From positions 7,924-71,923 of the forward strand of contig CALLUD010000022.1 of the NCBI GenBank assembly GCA_938011325.1: DNA of 64,000 nt, read 5' to 3'. Positions 16,787 to 25,685 of the stretch are shown here, one piece after another. Each line of letters begins with the position of its first letter. The stretch's first letter is position 1. Below the pieces are notes generated by a model, which worked only from the letters and a program-made list of their open reading frames with translations, was not told the DNA's origin and did no database searches. A program made the position numbers and the translations under genes. Source of the DNA: an uncultured Spartobacteria bacterium. GTDB taxonomy: Bacteria; Verrucomicrobiota; Verrucomicrobiia; Chthoniobacterales; JAATET01.

Positions 16787-17953
16787 TTATATTTTTTGCG
16801 CACCATCCAACGCGATAGAAAATTGTTCAATTTGCGCATTAGAATGCACGGAAGTCGCCACAGCACGCAGCCGGGCGCGCCCCTTGGGCACCGTTGGATA
16901 GCGGACCGCGCCGACCTGAAATCCCTGGTCCGTCAGCCGTGCGGCAATCCGCACCGCTTTCTCTTCGTCGCCGATCTCCACCGGAAGAATGGCGCTTTGC
17001 GGATCGCTTTCGCCGACCGCTGATGCCAGCAAGCGGATGTTCCGCCAGAGAGCGTCCCGCGCCCCCTCCATTTCTCCGGTTTCCAGCAACCGCACCGCTT
17101 CGACCGCTGCGGCAGCGGCGGATGGCGGCGGGGCCGTGGAGAAGATGAAACTGCGGGCGCGGTTCACGAGAAAGTCGATGAGCCGGGCGCTGCCGCAGAT
17201 CGCTCCACCCGAAGCGCCAAGCGCCTTCCCGAGCGTCGCCATTTGCACATCCACGCGATCGGCGACACCGAGTTCGGCGGCAAGTCCGCGTCCATTCGGT
17301 CCGATCACGCCCGCTGCGTGCGCCTCGTCGAGAAACAGCCACGCGCCGAAACGCTCCTTCAACTCGACAATCTCCCGCAATGGCGCGCGGTCGCCATCCA
17401 TGCTGAAGACGCTTTCCGTCACCACCAGCACGCGCGCCTGCGGCTGCGATTCCCGCGCCCAGGCAAGCAGACGTTCGAGCTTGTCGAGGTGGTTGTGCGG
17501 AAAGACGCGAATCGTCGCCTCGCTGAGTCGCGCGCCATCGACCAGACACGCGTGACTGAGCTTGTCGAGAATGACGACATCCCCCTTCCCCACCAGTGCG
17601 GGAATGGTTCCCAGCGCCGCCGCGTAGCCACTGGCAAAACTGAGCGCCGCCTCCGTGCGCTTGAACCTCGCGAGCGCCTCCTCGAGTTCGGCGTGGGGAG
17701 CGAGGTTTCCGCAAATCAATCGCGCCGAGCCCGACCCCGCACCGAAGCGCTCGATCGCGGCGGCCGCGGCCGCGCGGAGTCGCGGGTCGTTCGCGAGTCC
17801 GAGGTAGTCGTTCGACGAGAAGTTGACGAGCTGACGCCCCTCCGACTCGATCACAATCCCTTGCGGGGAATCGATGCGTCGCAATCGGCGGCGGAGATTC
17901 TGCGATTCGATCGCGGCAAGCTGTTCACCAAGCCAACGATCGAAATCGCTCAT
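16787..17953 (-). CDS. bioF: 8-amino-7-oxononanoate synthase
   Basis: BioF condenses pimeloyl-thioester with alanine in biotin synthesis, using PLP. The 388-residue protein has NFSSNDYLGLAND, GSGSARLICGN, LDEAHAAGVIGPNGRG, and TLGKALGASGG with the PLP lysine at K243. Length is typical. The ATG overlaps the pdxJ stop by 4 bases. BioF and other alpha-oxoamine synthases (for example Kbl, CqsA) are similar; the GxGSxG region and length favour BioF. No other bio gene is in the window. Confidence 0.82.
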   Translation of the reverse strand: MSDFDRWLGEQLAAIESQNLRRRLRRIDSPQGIVIESEGRQLVNFSSNDYLGLANDPRLRAAAAAAIERFGAGSGSARLICGNLAPHAELEEALARFKRTEAALSFASGYAAALGTIPALVGKGDVVILDKLSHACLVDGARLSEATIRVFPHNHLDKLERLLAWARESQPQARVLVVTESVFSMDGDRAPLREIVELKERFGAWLFLDEAHAAGVIGPNGRGLAAELGVADRVDVQMATLGKALGASGGAICGSARLIDFLVNRARSFIFSTAPPPSAAAAAVEAVRLLETGEMEGARDALWRNIRLLASAVGESDPQSAILPVEIGDEEKAVRIAARLTDQGFQVGAVRYPTVPKGRARLRAVATSVHSNAQIEQFSIALDGAQKI

Positions 17954-18684
17954 CGCGTGAGCCGTTTGACCATCTCCCGCGTCGCCTGCTCCATGCCCAC
18001 CGCCATGGCCCGCGAAACGATGGAATGCCCGATGTTCAGCTCGTGAAGGTGCGGGATTCGCAGCACCTTCTCGACGTTCGTGTAATTGATTCCGTGCCCG
18101 GCGTTGACGCCGAGATCGAGCGAATGCGCGAGTTCCGCGCCCGCGATGAGCCGGAGCAGCTCGTCATCCTGCGCGCCGCCCTGCGCGTTCGCAAACGCGC
18201 CCGTGTGCAGTTCGACAAAGTCCGCCGAAAGCCGCGCCGCGCATTCGATCTGTTCCCTCTCCGGGTCCACAAAAAGACTCACGCGCGTGCCGATGTCCTT
18301 CAATCGCGCAATGGTTTCGCGCAACGCGGCCTCGTTGCCCACGCAGTCAAGACCCCCCTCGGTGGTGACCTCCTCGCGGTTTTCCGGAACGATGCAGGCG
18401 TCCGCAGGCGCGACCTTGAGAGCGATCGCCACGATCTCGGACGTGTTGCCCATCTCGAAATTCAGCTTCGTGTCGATCTCTTCGCAGAGCCGGAAAATGT
18501 CCTCGTCCTGTATGTGCCGGCGGTCGGCCCGAAGGTGCGCGGTGATGCCCGACGCGCCGCCGCGCTCGGCGGCGAGAGCCGCCGCCACAGGGTCGGGTTC
18601 GGCATTTGGAGACTCGGGCATGGCCCGATAGCGCGCCTGCCGAAGCGTGGCGACATGGTCGATGTTTACACCAAGATGAATCAT
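17950..18684 (-). CDS. pdxJ: Pyridoxine 5'-phosphate synthase
   Basis: PdxJ makes pyridoxine 5'-phosphate from 1-deoxyxylulose 5-phosphate and 3-amino-2-oxopropyl phosphate. The 244-residue TIM barrel begins MIHLGVNIDHVATLRQAR and has GITAHLRADRRHIQDED, FEMGNT, VSLFVDPE and the C-terminal GHGINYTNV and ELNIGHSIVSRA, all diagnostic. It overlaps bioF by 4 bases, so the PLP maker and a PLP enzyme are translationally coupled. The 80 bases back to purH hold no clear gene. Confidence 0.95.
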   Translation of the reverse strand: MIHLGVNIDHVATLRQARYRAMPESPNAEPDPVAAALAAERGGASGITAHLRADRRHIQDEDIFRLCEEIDTKLNFEMGNTSEIVAIALKVAPADACIVPENREEVTTEGGLDCVGNEAALRETIARLKDIGTRVSLFVDPEREQIECAARLSADFVELHTGAFANAQGGAQDDELLRLIAGAELAHSLDLGVNAGHGINYTNVEKVLRIPHLHELNIGHSIVSRAMAVGMEQATREMVKRLTR

Positions 18685-18764
18685 GAAATTACGTCTTCTT
18701 CCTCATCATCTTCACCGCTTTCCCGACCTTGGAAAGGCCGGTCGCGATGAGATGACGTGATTCA

Positions 18765-20288
18765 TCAATGCCGGAAATGCCGGATTCCGGTGAAGACCAT
18801 CGCGACACCGGCTTCGTCCGCGGCCTTGATCACTTCCTCATCGCGAACACTGCCACCCGGCTGAATCGCAGCCGTCGCGCCGGCCTCGGCGGCGGCGATC
18901 AATCCATCGGGGAATGGGAAAAATGCGTCACTGCAGACCGCGCTGCCCTTGAGGGACAATCCGGCCTCTTTCGCCTTCCAGACCGCGATCCGGGAGGAAT
19001 CGACGCGCGACATCTGGCCTGCGCCAATGCCGAGCGTGCGGTCCGCCGCCGCATAGACAATCGCGTTGGACTTCACGTGCTTCACGACCTTCCAGCCGAA
19101 CTCCATCGCCTCCAGTTCGGCCTTCGTCGGCGGACGCTTCGAGACGACCTTGTGTTCGAGCTCTTCGATGTCGGCGCTGTCGCTGTCCTGCACGAGCAGG
19201 CCGCCGAGCACCGAACGGACATCGCGCGTGTTTCCATCCGGCATCTTCAGCAGCCGCATGAGGCGAAGATTCTTCTTCTTCTGCAACAGCGCGCGCGCGT
19301 CGGAGTCGAAATCGGGCGCAATGATCACCTCGCTGAAAATCTCGCTGATCGCCTTCGCGAGCGCGGAGGTCACCGGGCGGTTCGTGATGATGATTCCCCC
19401 AAACGGCGCCTGCTTGTCCGTCGCGAATGCCTTTTCCCATGCGGCCTTGAGGTCGGGGTCCGTCGCCACGCCGCAGGGATTCGTGTGCTTAAGGATCGCG
19501 ACGGTTGGCTTCGCAAATTCCGCGATGAGGTTCGTCGCGGCGGTGATATCGAGGATGTTGTTGTAGGAAAGCTCCTTGCCCTGCAGCTTCTCGAAATAGT
19601 CGCCGAAGTCGCCGTAGAGCTCGGCGCTCTGGTGCGGATTTTCGCCGTAGCGAAGCCGCTGCGCCAGCGGAACGGTCCGCGAAAATTGCCCGCAGCTCTC
19701 CTGCTCGCAGCCGAGGTAGTTTGCGATCGCGCGATCGTAGGACGAGGTGGTCGCGAACGCCTTCACCGCCAGCTTTTCGCGCAGCTTCAGCGTCGTGGCA
19801 CCCTCGCCTTCCTTCATGGCTTCAAGCACCGATTCGTAGTCGGCGGGATCGGTCACCACCGTGACGGACTGGTAGTTCTTCGCGGCGCTGCGAATCATCG
19901 AAGGCCCGCCGATGTCGATGTTCTCGATGGCCTCCGCGAGAGTGACACCTTCCTTCGCGATGGTCGCCTCGAACGGATACAGGTTCACCACGACGAGATC
20001 GATCGGGCGGATATCGTGCTCCTTCGCAGTCGCGACGTGCTCCTTGTTGTCACGCAGGTAAAGCAATCCGCCGTGCACCTTCGGATGCAGCGTCTTCACG
20101 CGGCCGTCGAGAATTTCCGGCGATCCCGTGAAATCGGAAATCTCGATCACGGAAAGGCCGGCCTTTTGCAGGGCCTTGGCGGTGCCGCCGGTGGAAATGA
20201 TTTCGACGCCGAGTTCCGCGATGCCACGTGCAAAATCGACGAGGCCGGTCTTGTCGGAAACGGAGATGAGTGCTCGCTGGATCTTCAT
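18765..20288 (-). CDS. purH: Bifunctional AICAR transformylase / IMP cyclohydrolase
   Basis: PurH catalyses the last two steps of IMP synthesis. The 507-residue protein has an N-terminal MGS-like cyclohydrolase domain (MKIQRALISVSDKTGLVDFA, STGGTAKALQ, ILDGRVKTLHPKVHGG) and a C-terminal transformylase domain with RYGENPHQ, LKHTNPCGVA and SDAFFPFPDG. Size is standard. The start MKIQRAL at 20286-20288 was chosen by family alignment. It follows the ABC exporter by 13 bases and is probably in the same transcript. Confidence 0.97.
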   Translation of the reverse strand: MKIQRALISVSDKTGLVDFARGIAELGVEIISTGGTAKALQKAGLSVIEISDFTGSPEILDGRVKTLHPKVHGGLLYLRDNKEHVATAKEHDIRPIDLVVVNLYPFEATIAKEGVTLAEAIENIDIGGPSMIRSAAKNYQSVTVVTDPADYESVLEAMKEGEGATTLKLREKLAVKAFATTSSYDRAIANYLGCEQESCGQFSRTVPLAQRLRYGENPHQSAELYGDFGDYFEKLQGKELSYNNILDITAATNLIAEFAKPTVAILKHTNPCGVATDPDLKAAWEKAFATDKQAPFGGIIITNRPVTSALAKAISEIFSEVIIAPDFDSDARALLQKKKNLRLMRLLKMPDGNTRDVRSVLGGLLVQDSDSADIEELEHKVVSKRPPTKAELEAMEFGWKVVKHVKSNAIVYAAADRTLGIGAGQMSRVDSSRIAVWKAKEAGLSLKGSAVCSDAFFPFPDGLIAAAEAGATAAIQPGGSVRDEEVIKAADEAGVAMVFTGIRHFRH

Positions 20289-20301
20289 GAATGGTTGGGG
20301 T

Positions 20302-22143
20302 TCAAGCCGCGACGGCGGCTTCTTCGTGCTGGAACTGAATCTCGTAGAGGCGGCGGTAGAGGCCGCTCTTTTCGAGCAGTTCCCGATGGGTGCCGATCTC
20401 GACAATCCGCCCTTCGTCCATGACGACGATCTGGTCGGATTTGAGAATCGTGGAAAGACGATGCGCAATGGCGATCACCGTGCGCCCCTCGGCAAGCCGC
20501 TCGAGCGCGGCCTGAATGATGCGTTCGCTCTCGCTGTCGAGCGCGGAGGTCGCCTCGTCGAGAAGAAGAATCGGCGCGTTCTTGAGCAACGCGCGGGCGA
20601 TCGCGAGCCGCTGCTGCTGGCCGCCGGAAAGAAGACTTCCCTTGTCGCCGACAATCGTGTCGTAGCCCTTCGGCTGCGCCATGATGAAGTCGTGCGCATA
20701 CGCGAGTTTCGCCGCCGCTTCGATTTCCTCCCGCGTTGCGTCGAGCCGGCCGTAACGGATGTTCTCGTAGATCGTGTCGTGGAAGAGAAAACTCTCCTGC
20801 GTCACGATGCCAATCTGCTCGCGAAGTGACTGCTGGGTGATCGTGCGAATGTCGCGCCCGTCGAGCCGGATTACTCCCGACTGCGGATCGTAGAAACGCA
20901 GCAGCAGCGCGAGCATCGTTGTCTTCCCCGCCCCGCTGGCGCCCACCAGCGCGTATTGTTTCCCGGCCTCGATGGTCAGCGAAACATTTCGCACCGCCAT
21001 CTTGTCGGGACCGTAGCCGAAGGTCACGTCGTCGAACTCGATCTCGCCGCGGGCGCTCTTGATCTCCACGGCGTCGGGCGCGTCAGCAATCGTCGGCTTG
21101 GTCGCCATGATCTCGAAGATGTAGGTCGAGGAGGCCAGGCACTTCTGCATGAGCATCGGAATTCTGCTGAGCGCCTTCACCGGGTTGTAGAGCAGGAAGA
21201 TGCCCGCGCACAAAGCCGCGAACTTCATGAAACTGATGTCGAAGTAAATGACGTAGATCAGGGCAAAGACCACGCCGATCGCGGAGACCGACTCGATCAA
21301 GGGCTGGACGATATCGATGCTCTTGCGCACGCGCATGCTGTTCTGGCACTGCACCGTGCTGGAGCGATTGAATTGCTCGGCCTGATATCCCTCGCGGGCG
21401 AAGGATTTGATGACGCGGATGCCCGCAAACGTCTCCTGCAGGATCACCGCCATCTGGCCGGCCTCGTTTTCCTCGGCCTTGCCGGCCTTGCGCACCTTCC
21501 GTCCGAAAATCACGACCGGCAGAATGCAGATCGGGAAAAGGACGAGCGTCGTGAGACTGAACCGCCAGTCGATCCAGACCAGCGCGGCGACGCCGGAGAT
21601 CACCGCAATGGGATCCTTCACCAGATCGCCCGCGATCGACATCAACGCGTTCTGCGCCATGCGTGTGTCATTGAGCACGCGCGAGATGAGCTTGCCGGTT
21701 TTTGCGCGATTGAAGAAGTCGAGCGACTGCGAAGTGATGTGCGCGAACAGCTGGCTGCGCAGATCGCGCAACACGCGAAAGCTCACCCACGCCATGCAGT
21801 AGGAGTTAAGGTAGGAAAAGATTCCACGCGCAATGATGGCGAGCGGGATGAGCAGGATCACCCACACGAAGTCACCCACCTCGTGCATGCTCGGTCCGCC
21901 ATCGGCCGCGGCGAGAGGGTTCGCCTTTCCCATGTCGAAGCCGCCCTCGGGAAACGCCTTGTCCCCGACGAACTTGATGACCAGCGGAAACACGCCATTC
22001 AGCAGCCCCGCGAGCACGCCGAACCCCAGCCCCATCGCAAAACGCGCACGGTAGGGATGCAGGTAGGCAGCCAGCGAGAGATACGGTCGCCAAAGCTGGC
22101 GAACGAGCTGCGGAAACGGGATCTTCTTCTTGGAATCGGCCAT
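20302..22143 (-). CDS. ABC exporter, MsbA-like (fused membrane and ATPase domains)
   Basis: The 613-residue half-transporter has six membrane segments (residues about 30-330) and one nucleotide-binding domain (about 370-605) with Walker A GASGAGKTT, signature LLSGGQQQR, Walker B ILLLDEATSALD and H-loop IAIAHRLST. It is most like MsbA and other lipid or multidrug exporters and would act as a dimer in the inner membrane. An MsbA role (lipid A core flipping) fits the lipopolysaccharide genes nearby but cannot be proven from sequence. Confidence 0.88.
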   Translation of the reverse strand: MADSKKKIPFPQLVRQLWRPYLSLAAYLHPYRARFAMGLGFGVLAGLLNGVFPLVIKFVGDKAFPEGGFDMGKANPLAAADGGPSMHEVGDFVWVILLIPLAIIARGIFSYLNSYCMAWVSFRVLRDLRSQLFAHITSQSLDFFNRAKTGKLISRVLNDTRMAQNALMSIAGDLVKDPIAVISGVAALVWIDWRFSLTTLVLFPICILPVVIFGRKVRKAGKAEENEAGQMAVILQETFAGIRVIKSFAREGYQAEQFNRSSTVQCQNSMRVRKSIDIVQPLIESVSAIGVVFALIYVIYFDISFMKFAALCAGIFLLYNPVKALSRIPMLMQKCLASSTYIFEIMATKPTIADAPDAVEIKSARGEIEFDDVTFGYGPDKMAVRNVSLTIEAGKQYALVGASGAGKTTMLALLLRFYDPQSGVIRLDGRDIRTITQQSLREQIGIVTQESFLFHDTIYENIRYGRLDATREEIEAAAKLAYAHDFIMAQPKGYDTIVGDKGSLLSGGQQQRLAIARALLKNAPILLLDEATSALDSESERIIQAALERLAEGRTVIAIAHRLSTILKSDQIVVMDEGRIVEIGTHRELLEKSGLYRRLYEIQFQHEEAAVAA

Positions 22144-22193
22144 CAGGCAGCGGAAAAGCTATACAACGCGTCTCGCGGGCGAAACAAAAAGGT

Positions 22194-23279
22194 TCAGGGA
22201 CGCGGCCGGACCAGATCGAGATACCAGCCCGCCAATTCCGGCCCGCACACCAGCCAGAGCGCCGCGCCGAGGGCAAGATAGGGTCCGTAGGGAATCTTTC
22301 CGCCGGATTGCCCGCGCGAGACGAGCAGCGTGGTGCCGCCCACCAGCGCACCGACCACCGACGACATCGCGATCGTGAAAACGACCGCCTGCCAGCCGAG
22401 GAACGCGCCGATGCAGGCGAGAAATTTCACATCGCCGAATCCCATTGCCTCCCGCGGAATCACCACCGCCGTCAGCACGCCGCTGAACTCCTCGACTTCC
22501 TCGATGGGTGTCTCGACGCCTTCGAAAATCACGCGGTTGTAGAAAATGCGGACCTGACAATCCTTCGCGACGCGACCTCCGAGCCGTGCTTCGCGACATT
22601 CGAGAACAAGCGCATCGGATTCGCGGCTGAAAATCTCCTCCCACGGCCACGTCTCGCCGCCAATGACGAGGCGCGGATTCTCCGGATCCGGCTCGAAGCG
22701 GAATGGCTCCGGTTGCTCGGGGGTCAGGCGTTTCTTCCCGAAAGCAAGCTTCCCAAGCTCGACGATCACCCACAAGGCGCCCCAGCCCAGCGTGGCGGCG
22801 GCGACCGACCAGCCAAGCGCCATCCAGCGGGAGTCGGTCTGCATCAGGCCCGGCAGCGCGACACTGAGCAGCACCCCCGCAACCGTGCCACCCAGCGTGA
22901 TTTCGTCGGGAATGATGTAATGCTCGAAATCGATGAACGTTGCCGCGATGAGCAACGCGGCAAAGAGCCAGTAGGCCGGCGCAAGCGGAACGCCGAACTT
23001 CAGCCAGATGCCGAGGAATGCGAGCGCGGTCAGCAACTCGACGAGAAAATACCGGAACGCAATGGGCGCCCCGCATTGCGCGCATTTGCCGCGCAGCACG
23101 AGCCAGCTGATGAGTGGAAGATTGTGATACCAGGGAATCGTCGCGTTGCAGCTCGGGCAGAAGGACCGCTTCGGCTGATCGAGCCGGATGCCCCGCGGAA
23201 GCCGATGAATGCAGGCGTTGAGAAACGAGCCGACGATCGCGCCCAAAACAAACGCGAAGACCGTCAGCACGGTCGTCAT
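22194..23279 (-). CDS. Prepilin peptidase (type IV leader peptidase) with a large insert
   Basis: This membrane aspartic protease cleaves and methylates type IV prepilin or pseudopilin leaders. The 361-residue protein has the N-terminal methyltransferase zinc site C41-x2-C44 and C66-x2-C69, the first catalytic Asp in FIDFEHYIIPDE (residue 117) and the second in MGFGDVKFL. Between them residues about 155-265 form a hydrophilic insert of about 100 residues not found in E. coli PilD/GspO; such inserts occur in Verrucomicrobiota and Planctomycetes. Its ATG overlaps the gmhA stop by 4 bases. Confidence 0.92.
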   Translation of the reverse strand: MTTVLTVFAFVLGAIVGSFLNACIHRLPRGIRLDQPKRSFCPSCNATIPWYHNLPLISWLVLRGKCAQCGAPIAFRYFLVELLTALAFLGIWLKFGVPLAPAYWLFAALLIAATFIDFEHYIIPDEITLGGTVAGVLLSVALPGLMQTDSRWMALGWSVAAATLGWGALWVIVELGKLAFGKKRLTPEQPEPFRFEPDPENPRLVIGGETWPWEEIFSRESDALVLECREARLGGRVAKDCQVRIFYNRVIFEGVETPIEEVEEFSGVLTAVVIPREAMGFGDVKFLACIGAFLGWQAVVFTIAMSSVVGALVGGTTLLVSRGQSGGKIPYGPYLALGAALWLVCGPELAGWYLDLVRPRP

Positions 23280-23842
23280 TCCTTCGGAAGCCGCTCTTCG
23301 AGCAGCTCGCAGATCACGTGAAGCAGAAACTTCTGCGCTTCCTGGATGCGCGCCGTCTCCGTGCCCTCCACGATGACCTCGATCTCGGCGGCACCTTTCG
23401 TGAAACCGCCCTGGCGTCCGAGCAGCGCGATCGTGCGCATCTTCCGCCGGCGGGCCTCTTCGAGCGCGTCGACGAGGTTGCGCGACTTGCCGCTCGTGGA
23501 GATCACCAGCAGCACATCGCCCTCCTGGCCAAACGCCCTCACCTGTCGCGCGAAGGCTTCCTGATACGAATAGTCATTCGAGATGGCCGTGAGCAGGCCG
23601 GCGTCGACATTCAACGCAAGCGCCGGATAGGGCCGGCGATCCTCCTTGAACCGGCACGTGAACTCGGTCGCGATGTGCGCCGCATCCGAGGCGCTGCCGC
23701 CGTTTCCGCAAAGCAGGAGCTTGTGGCCGGCGAGAAACGCCGCCTCGATGACTCCCGCGATTTCGAGAGTCACGGCCTCGTGTGCCTTCAGCGCCTCGAG
23801 GGACGCGATGGCATCCTTGAGCGATTGCTTGAAATGGCTCAT
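23276..23842 (-). CDS. gmhA: Sedoheptulose 7-phosphate isomerase (SIS domain)
   Basis: GmhA starts ADP-heptose synthesis for lipopolysaccharide inner core. The 188-residue SIS protein has LLLCGNGGSASDAAHIATEF, the loop TAISNDYSYQEAFARQV and VLLVISTSGKSRNL, and ends with an Ile-rich helix as in GmhA. The DnaA-regulator homologue DiaA has the same fold, but the motifs fit GmhA better. It overlaps both neighbours by 4 bases. The partner adenylyltransferase is at 60786-61268. Confidence 0.85.
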   Translation of the reverse strand: MSHFKQSLKDAIASLEALKAHEAVTLEIAGVIEAAFLAGHKLLLCGNGGSASDAAHIATEFTCRFKEDRRPYPALALNVDAGLLTAISNDYSYQEAFARQVRAFGQEGDVLLVISTSGKSRNLVDALEEARRRKMRTIALLGRQGGFTKGAAEIEVIVEGTETARIQEAQKFLLHVICELLEERLPKE

Positions 23843-24339
23843 GGCTGATCGAACGCAAGACGCGGATCGACGGTGAGCAATGCATCCAGATCCGGCCAGG
23901 CCTCACCGCCCTCGGGTTGAAAGAGGTGCAGGTAAATCTTCACCGCAAACGGCGGATACTTCGCCAAGAGAGCATCCACGGCCGCGTCGAGCTTTTCGCG
24001 CGCGGGCTGCGGCGGAATTTCGTCGATGAGCCCCTCGTTGTGCTGAATGTCCAGCGCATCGAGAAAGTCCTCGAGCATCTTGCGATGGGGACCGAGCAGC
24101 CAGTTTTGGAGCACTTCGAGGCCGAGGTCTTCGTTCGACGGCAGCGCGAGCACGGAGCGCATCCATTCATGCCGGTCCACCCTCGGCTTTCTTTCGAGAA
24201 ACACGGGGCGCAACCTCCGGCGGGAAGCCGTCACTTGCATGCAGCCCTTGTAGGCGTCGCGGTTTGCCTCGTGCAAGGATTCAAAAAGCTCATGCGCCTC
24301 CGCGGGCGTGAGACGGGAAAAAATTTCGCAGGAAGTCAC
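23839..24339 (-). CDS. Conserved-looking protein of unknown function
   Basis: A 166-residue soluble protein with a helix-rich profile: LTPAEAHELFESLHEANRDA early, EDLGLEVLQNWLLGPHRKML in the middle and AVKIYLHLFQPEGGEAWPDL near the end. I recognise no domain or catalytic motif. It is first in a chain of three leftward genes joined by 4-base overlaps (with gmhA and prepilin peptidase). A helical adaptor-like role is only a guess. Confidence 0.7.
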   Translation of the reverse strand: MTSCEIFSRLTPAEAHELFESLHEANRDAYKGCMQVTASRRRLRPVFLERKPRVDRHEWMRSVLALPSNEDLGLEVLQNWLLGPHRKMLEDFLDALDIQHNEGLIDEIPPQPAREKLDAAVDALLAKYPPFAVKIYLHLFQPEGGEAWPDLDALLTVDPRLAFDQP

Positions 24340-24390
24340 GATTGGGTCATTCAGTCAGGCCGGGCCCGTCGGGGCCGCGGCAGGGTTGAC

Positions 24391-24419
24391 CGTATCGGTG
24401 ATGCGTTTGCCGGAGTCAA
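24391..24419 (-). promoter_or_regulatory. Candidate promoter for the 23839-24339 / gmhA / prepilin peptidase run
   Basis: On the minus strand TTGACT (24419-24414) and GATACG (24396-24391) are 17 bases apart, about 50 bases before the ATG at 24339. The -35 box is strong and the -10 weak. The rest of 24340-24478 holds nothing I recognise. Confidence 0.35.
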
Positions 24420-24478
24420 GTCACAGCCGGCTTGCGATTGCACGGCGATCAAGACCCATTTGCGATATGCCACGGCAT

Positions 24479-24507
24479 TTGACACTGTCCCTCAAAGCCG
24501 CTTTCAT
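24479..24507 (+). promoter_or_regulatory. Candidate promoter of the lipoprotein gene, nearly leaderless
   Basis: TTGACA (24479-24484), a 17-base spacer, and TTTCAT (24502-24507). Only 8 bases separate the -10 box from the ATG at 24516, so transcription would begin at or within a base or two of the start codon. No Shine-Dalgarno sequence precedes the ATG. Confidence 0.5.
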
Positions 24508-24515
24508 CGGCGCGC

Positions 24516-25031
24516 ATGAGATGGATCCCCGCCGCGCTTCTGGCTGTCACCGCGCTCCTTTCCGGCTGCGCGGGCACACAGCAAAGGCCGGTGTATCTCG
24601 AGCGGGCAAACGTGCTGCCGGTGAGCATCGACGACCGGTTCCAGTTCCGCAAACAGCAGCTTTTCTTCAACGACCCGCGCTTTTACGTGGAGACCACGAG
24701 CGAATCGATGCGCTTCTTCCGCATGCGCATGAATCACGGCGCCGTGACCCCACGGGACATCGACGAGGTGACCGGAAATTACTTCACCTTTTTCTGGCGG
24801 GCGGACACGAAAGCCGACGTCACCGTGCGGCTCGAATACCGTCAGGCAGCGCTCGGCAACTACGTGATGGCGCAGGAACTTTACTACCCGAATGCGAAGG
24901 GCTCCTACAAATCGGAGTTCCGTGTCACCGGCGACGAGTATCTGGAGCACGGAAAGGTCACGGCCTGGCGCGCCCTGCTCATCGTCGACGGCCGCATTGT
25001 TGCGCTCAACCCCTCGTTCATGTGGAAATAG
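24516..25031 (+). CDS. Putative lipoprotein, unknown function
   Basis: The 171-residue protein begins MRWIPAALLAVTALLSGCAG, a lipoprotein signal with lipobox LSGC (Cys18). The mature part contains repeated paired Phe/Tyr stretches and the segment VTGNYFTFFWRADTKADVTV, suggesting a beta-sandwich. It is likely anchored in a membrane facing the periplasm. I do not know the family. It sits upstream of the STAS gene, which seems to have its own promoter. Confidence 0.75.
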   Translation: MRWIPAALLAVTALLSGCAGTQQRPVYLERANVLPVSIDDRFQFRKQQLFFNDPRFYVETTSESMRFFRMRMNHGAVTPRDIDEVTGNYFTFFWRADTKADVTVRLEYRQAALGNYVMAQELYYPNAKGSYKSEFRVTGDEYLEHGKVTAWRALLIVDGRIVALNPSFMWK

Positions 25032-25048
25032 ACCGGTGGGCACTTGCA

Positions 25049-25076
25049 TTGACACCTGCTCGACCGGCGACATAGT
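25049..25076 (+). promoter_or_regulatory. Candidate promoter of the STAS-phosphatase-grpE-dnaJ run
   Basis: A perfect TTGACA (25049-25054), a 16-base spacer and CATAGT (25071-25076; four of six matches). A transcript would begin near 25083. This argues against the TTG at 25077 as start of the STAS gene and for the GTG at 25089, with a leader of only a few bases. Confidence 0.55.
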
Positions 25077-25088
25077 TTGCCACGTATC

Positions 25089-25601
25089 GTGAGTTTGAAG
25101 TCCGCGATTTTAGCCGGCCTCTCCGACCAGAAGGTCTGGCTCCGAGTGGAGGGGCGGGGCACGTTTCAGACCAGCTCCGGGCTCAAGGAGTATGTCCGCC
25201 GCATGATCCAGCGCGGCCACCGCGATTTCATCATCGATCTCTCCCAGTGCGAGCTCATGGACTCCACGTTCATGGGCACCATGGCGGGAATCGCCCTGCG
25301 CCTGCGGGAGATCGGCAGCGGCAGCCTCACGGTGATGAATCCGAACCCCCGCAACTTCCAGTTGCTTGAAAATCTCGGCCTCGATCACCTCTTTCAATTT
25401 GCCCGACCCGGCGAGAGCGTGGAAGCCCCCCGGTCCGAAAAGGAAGTGCGCGTCGACGCGGAAGGTGCCGAGGAGCAGCGAACGACGATTCTCTCGGCTC
25501 ACGAGGCGCTGGTCGAGGCGGACCCCGAGAACGAAGCCCGATTCAAGGATGTCCTCGAACTCCTCAAACAGGAAGCGGCGCAGGACCCGGGCGACTCCTA
25601 G
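25089..25601 (+). CDS. STAS-domain protein, anti-sigma-factor-antagonist type
   Basis: About 170 residues. The STAS domain (about 5-105) has DFIIDLSQCELMDSTFMGTM; the Ser after Asp in MDST matches the residue phosphorylated in SpoIIAA/RsbV. The C-terminal 60 residues are acidic and charged, longer than in RsbV. It would be dephosphorylated by a PP2C phosphatase such as the next gene. No RsbW-type kinase is in the window. Start is GTG 25089 (see promoter) although TTG 25077 is in frame. Confidence 0.85.
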   Translation: MSLKSAILAGLSDQKVWLRVEGRGTFQTSSGLKEYVRRMIQRGHRDFIIDLSQCELMDSTFMGTMAGIALRLREIGSGSLTVMNPNPRNFQLLENLGLDHLFQFARPGESVEAPRSEKEVRVDAEGAEEQRTTILSAHEALVEADPENEARFKDVLELLKQEAAQDPGDS

Positions 25602-25685
25602 TCGCATGCCATGATGCCCGGGGGAATCGACGGCAAACCGATCGCGTGCATGCGGCGAACCGGCCTCCATCGATCCCGCTAGCGA

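Noticed and set aside
18685..18764. A minus-strand open stretch between purH and pdxJ ending SKVGKAVKMMRKKT and a stop
   Set aside because: It looks like a protein end but has no ATG, GTG or TTG start giving more than about 10 codons, so I did not call a gene.
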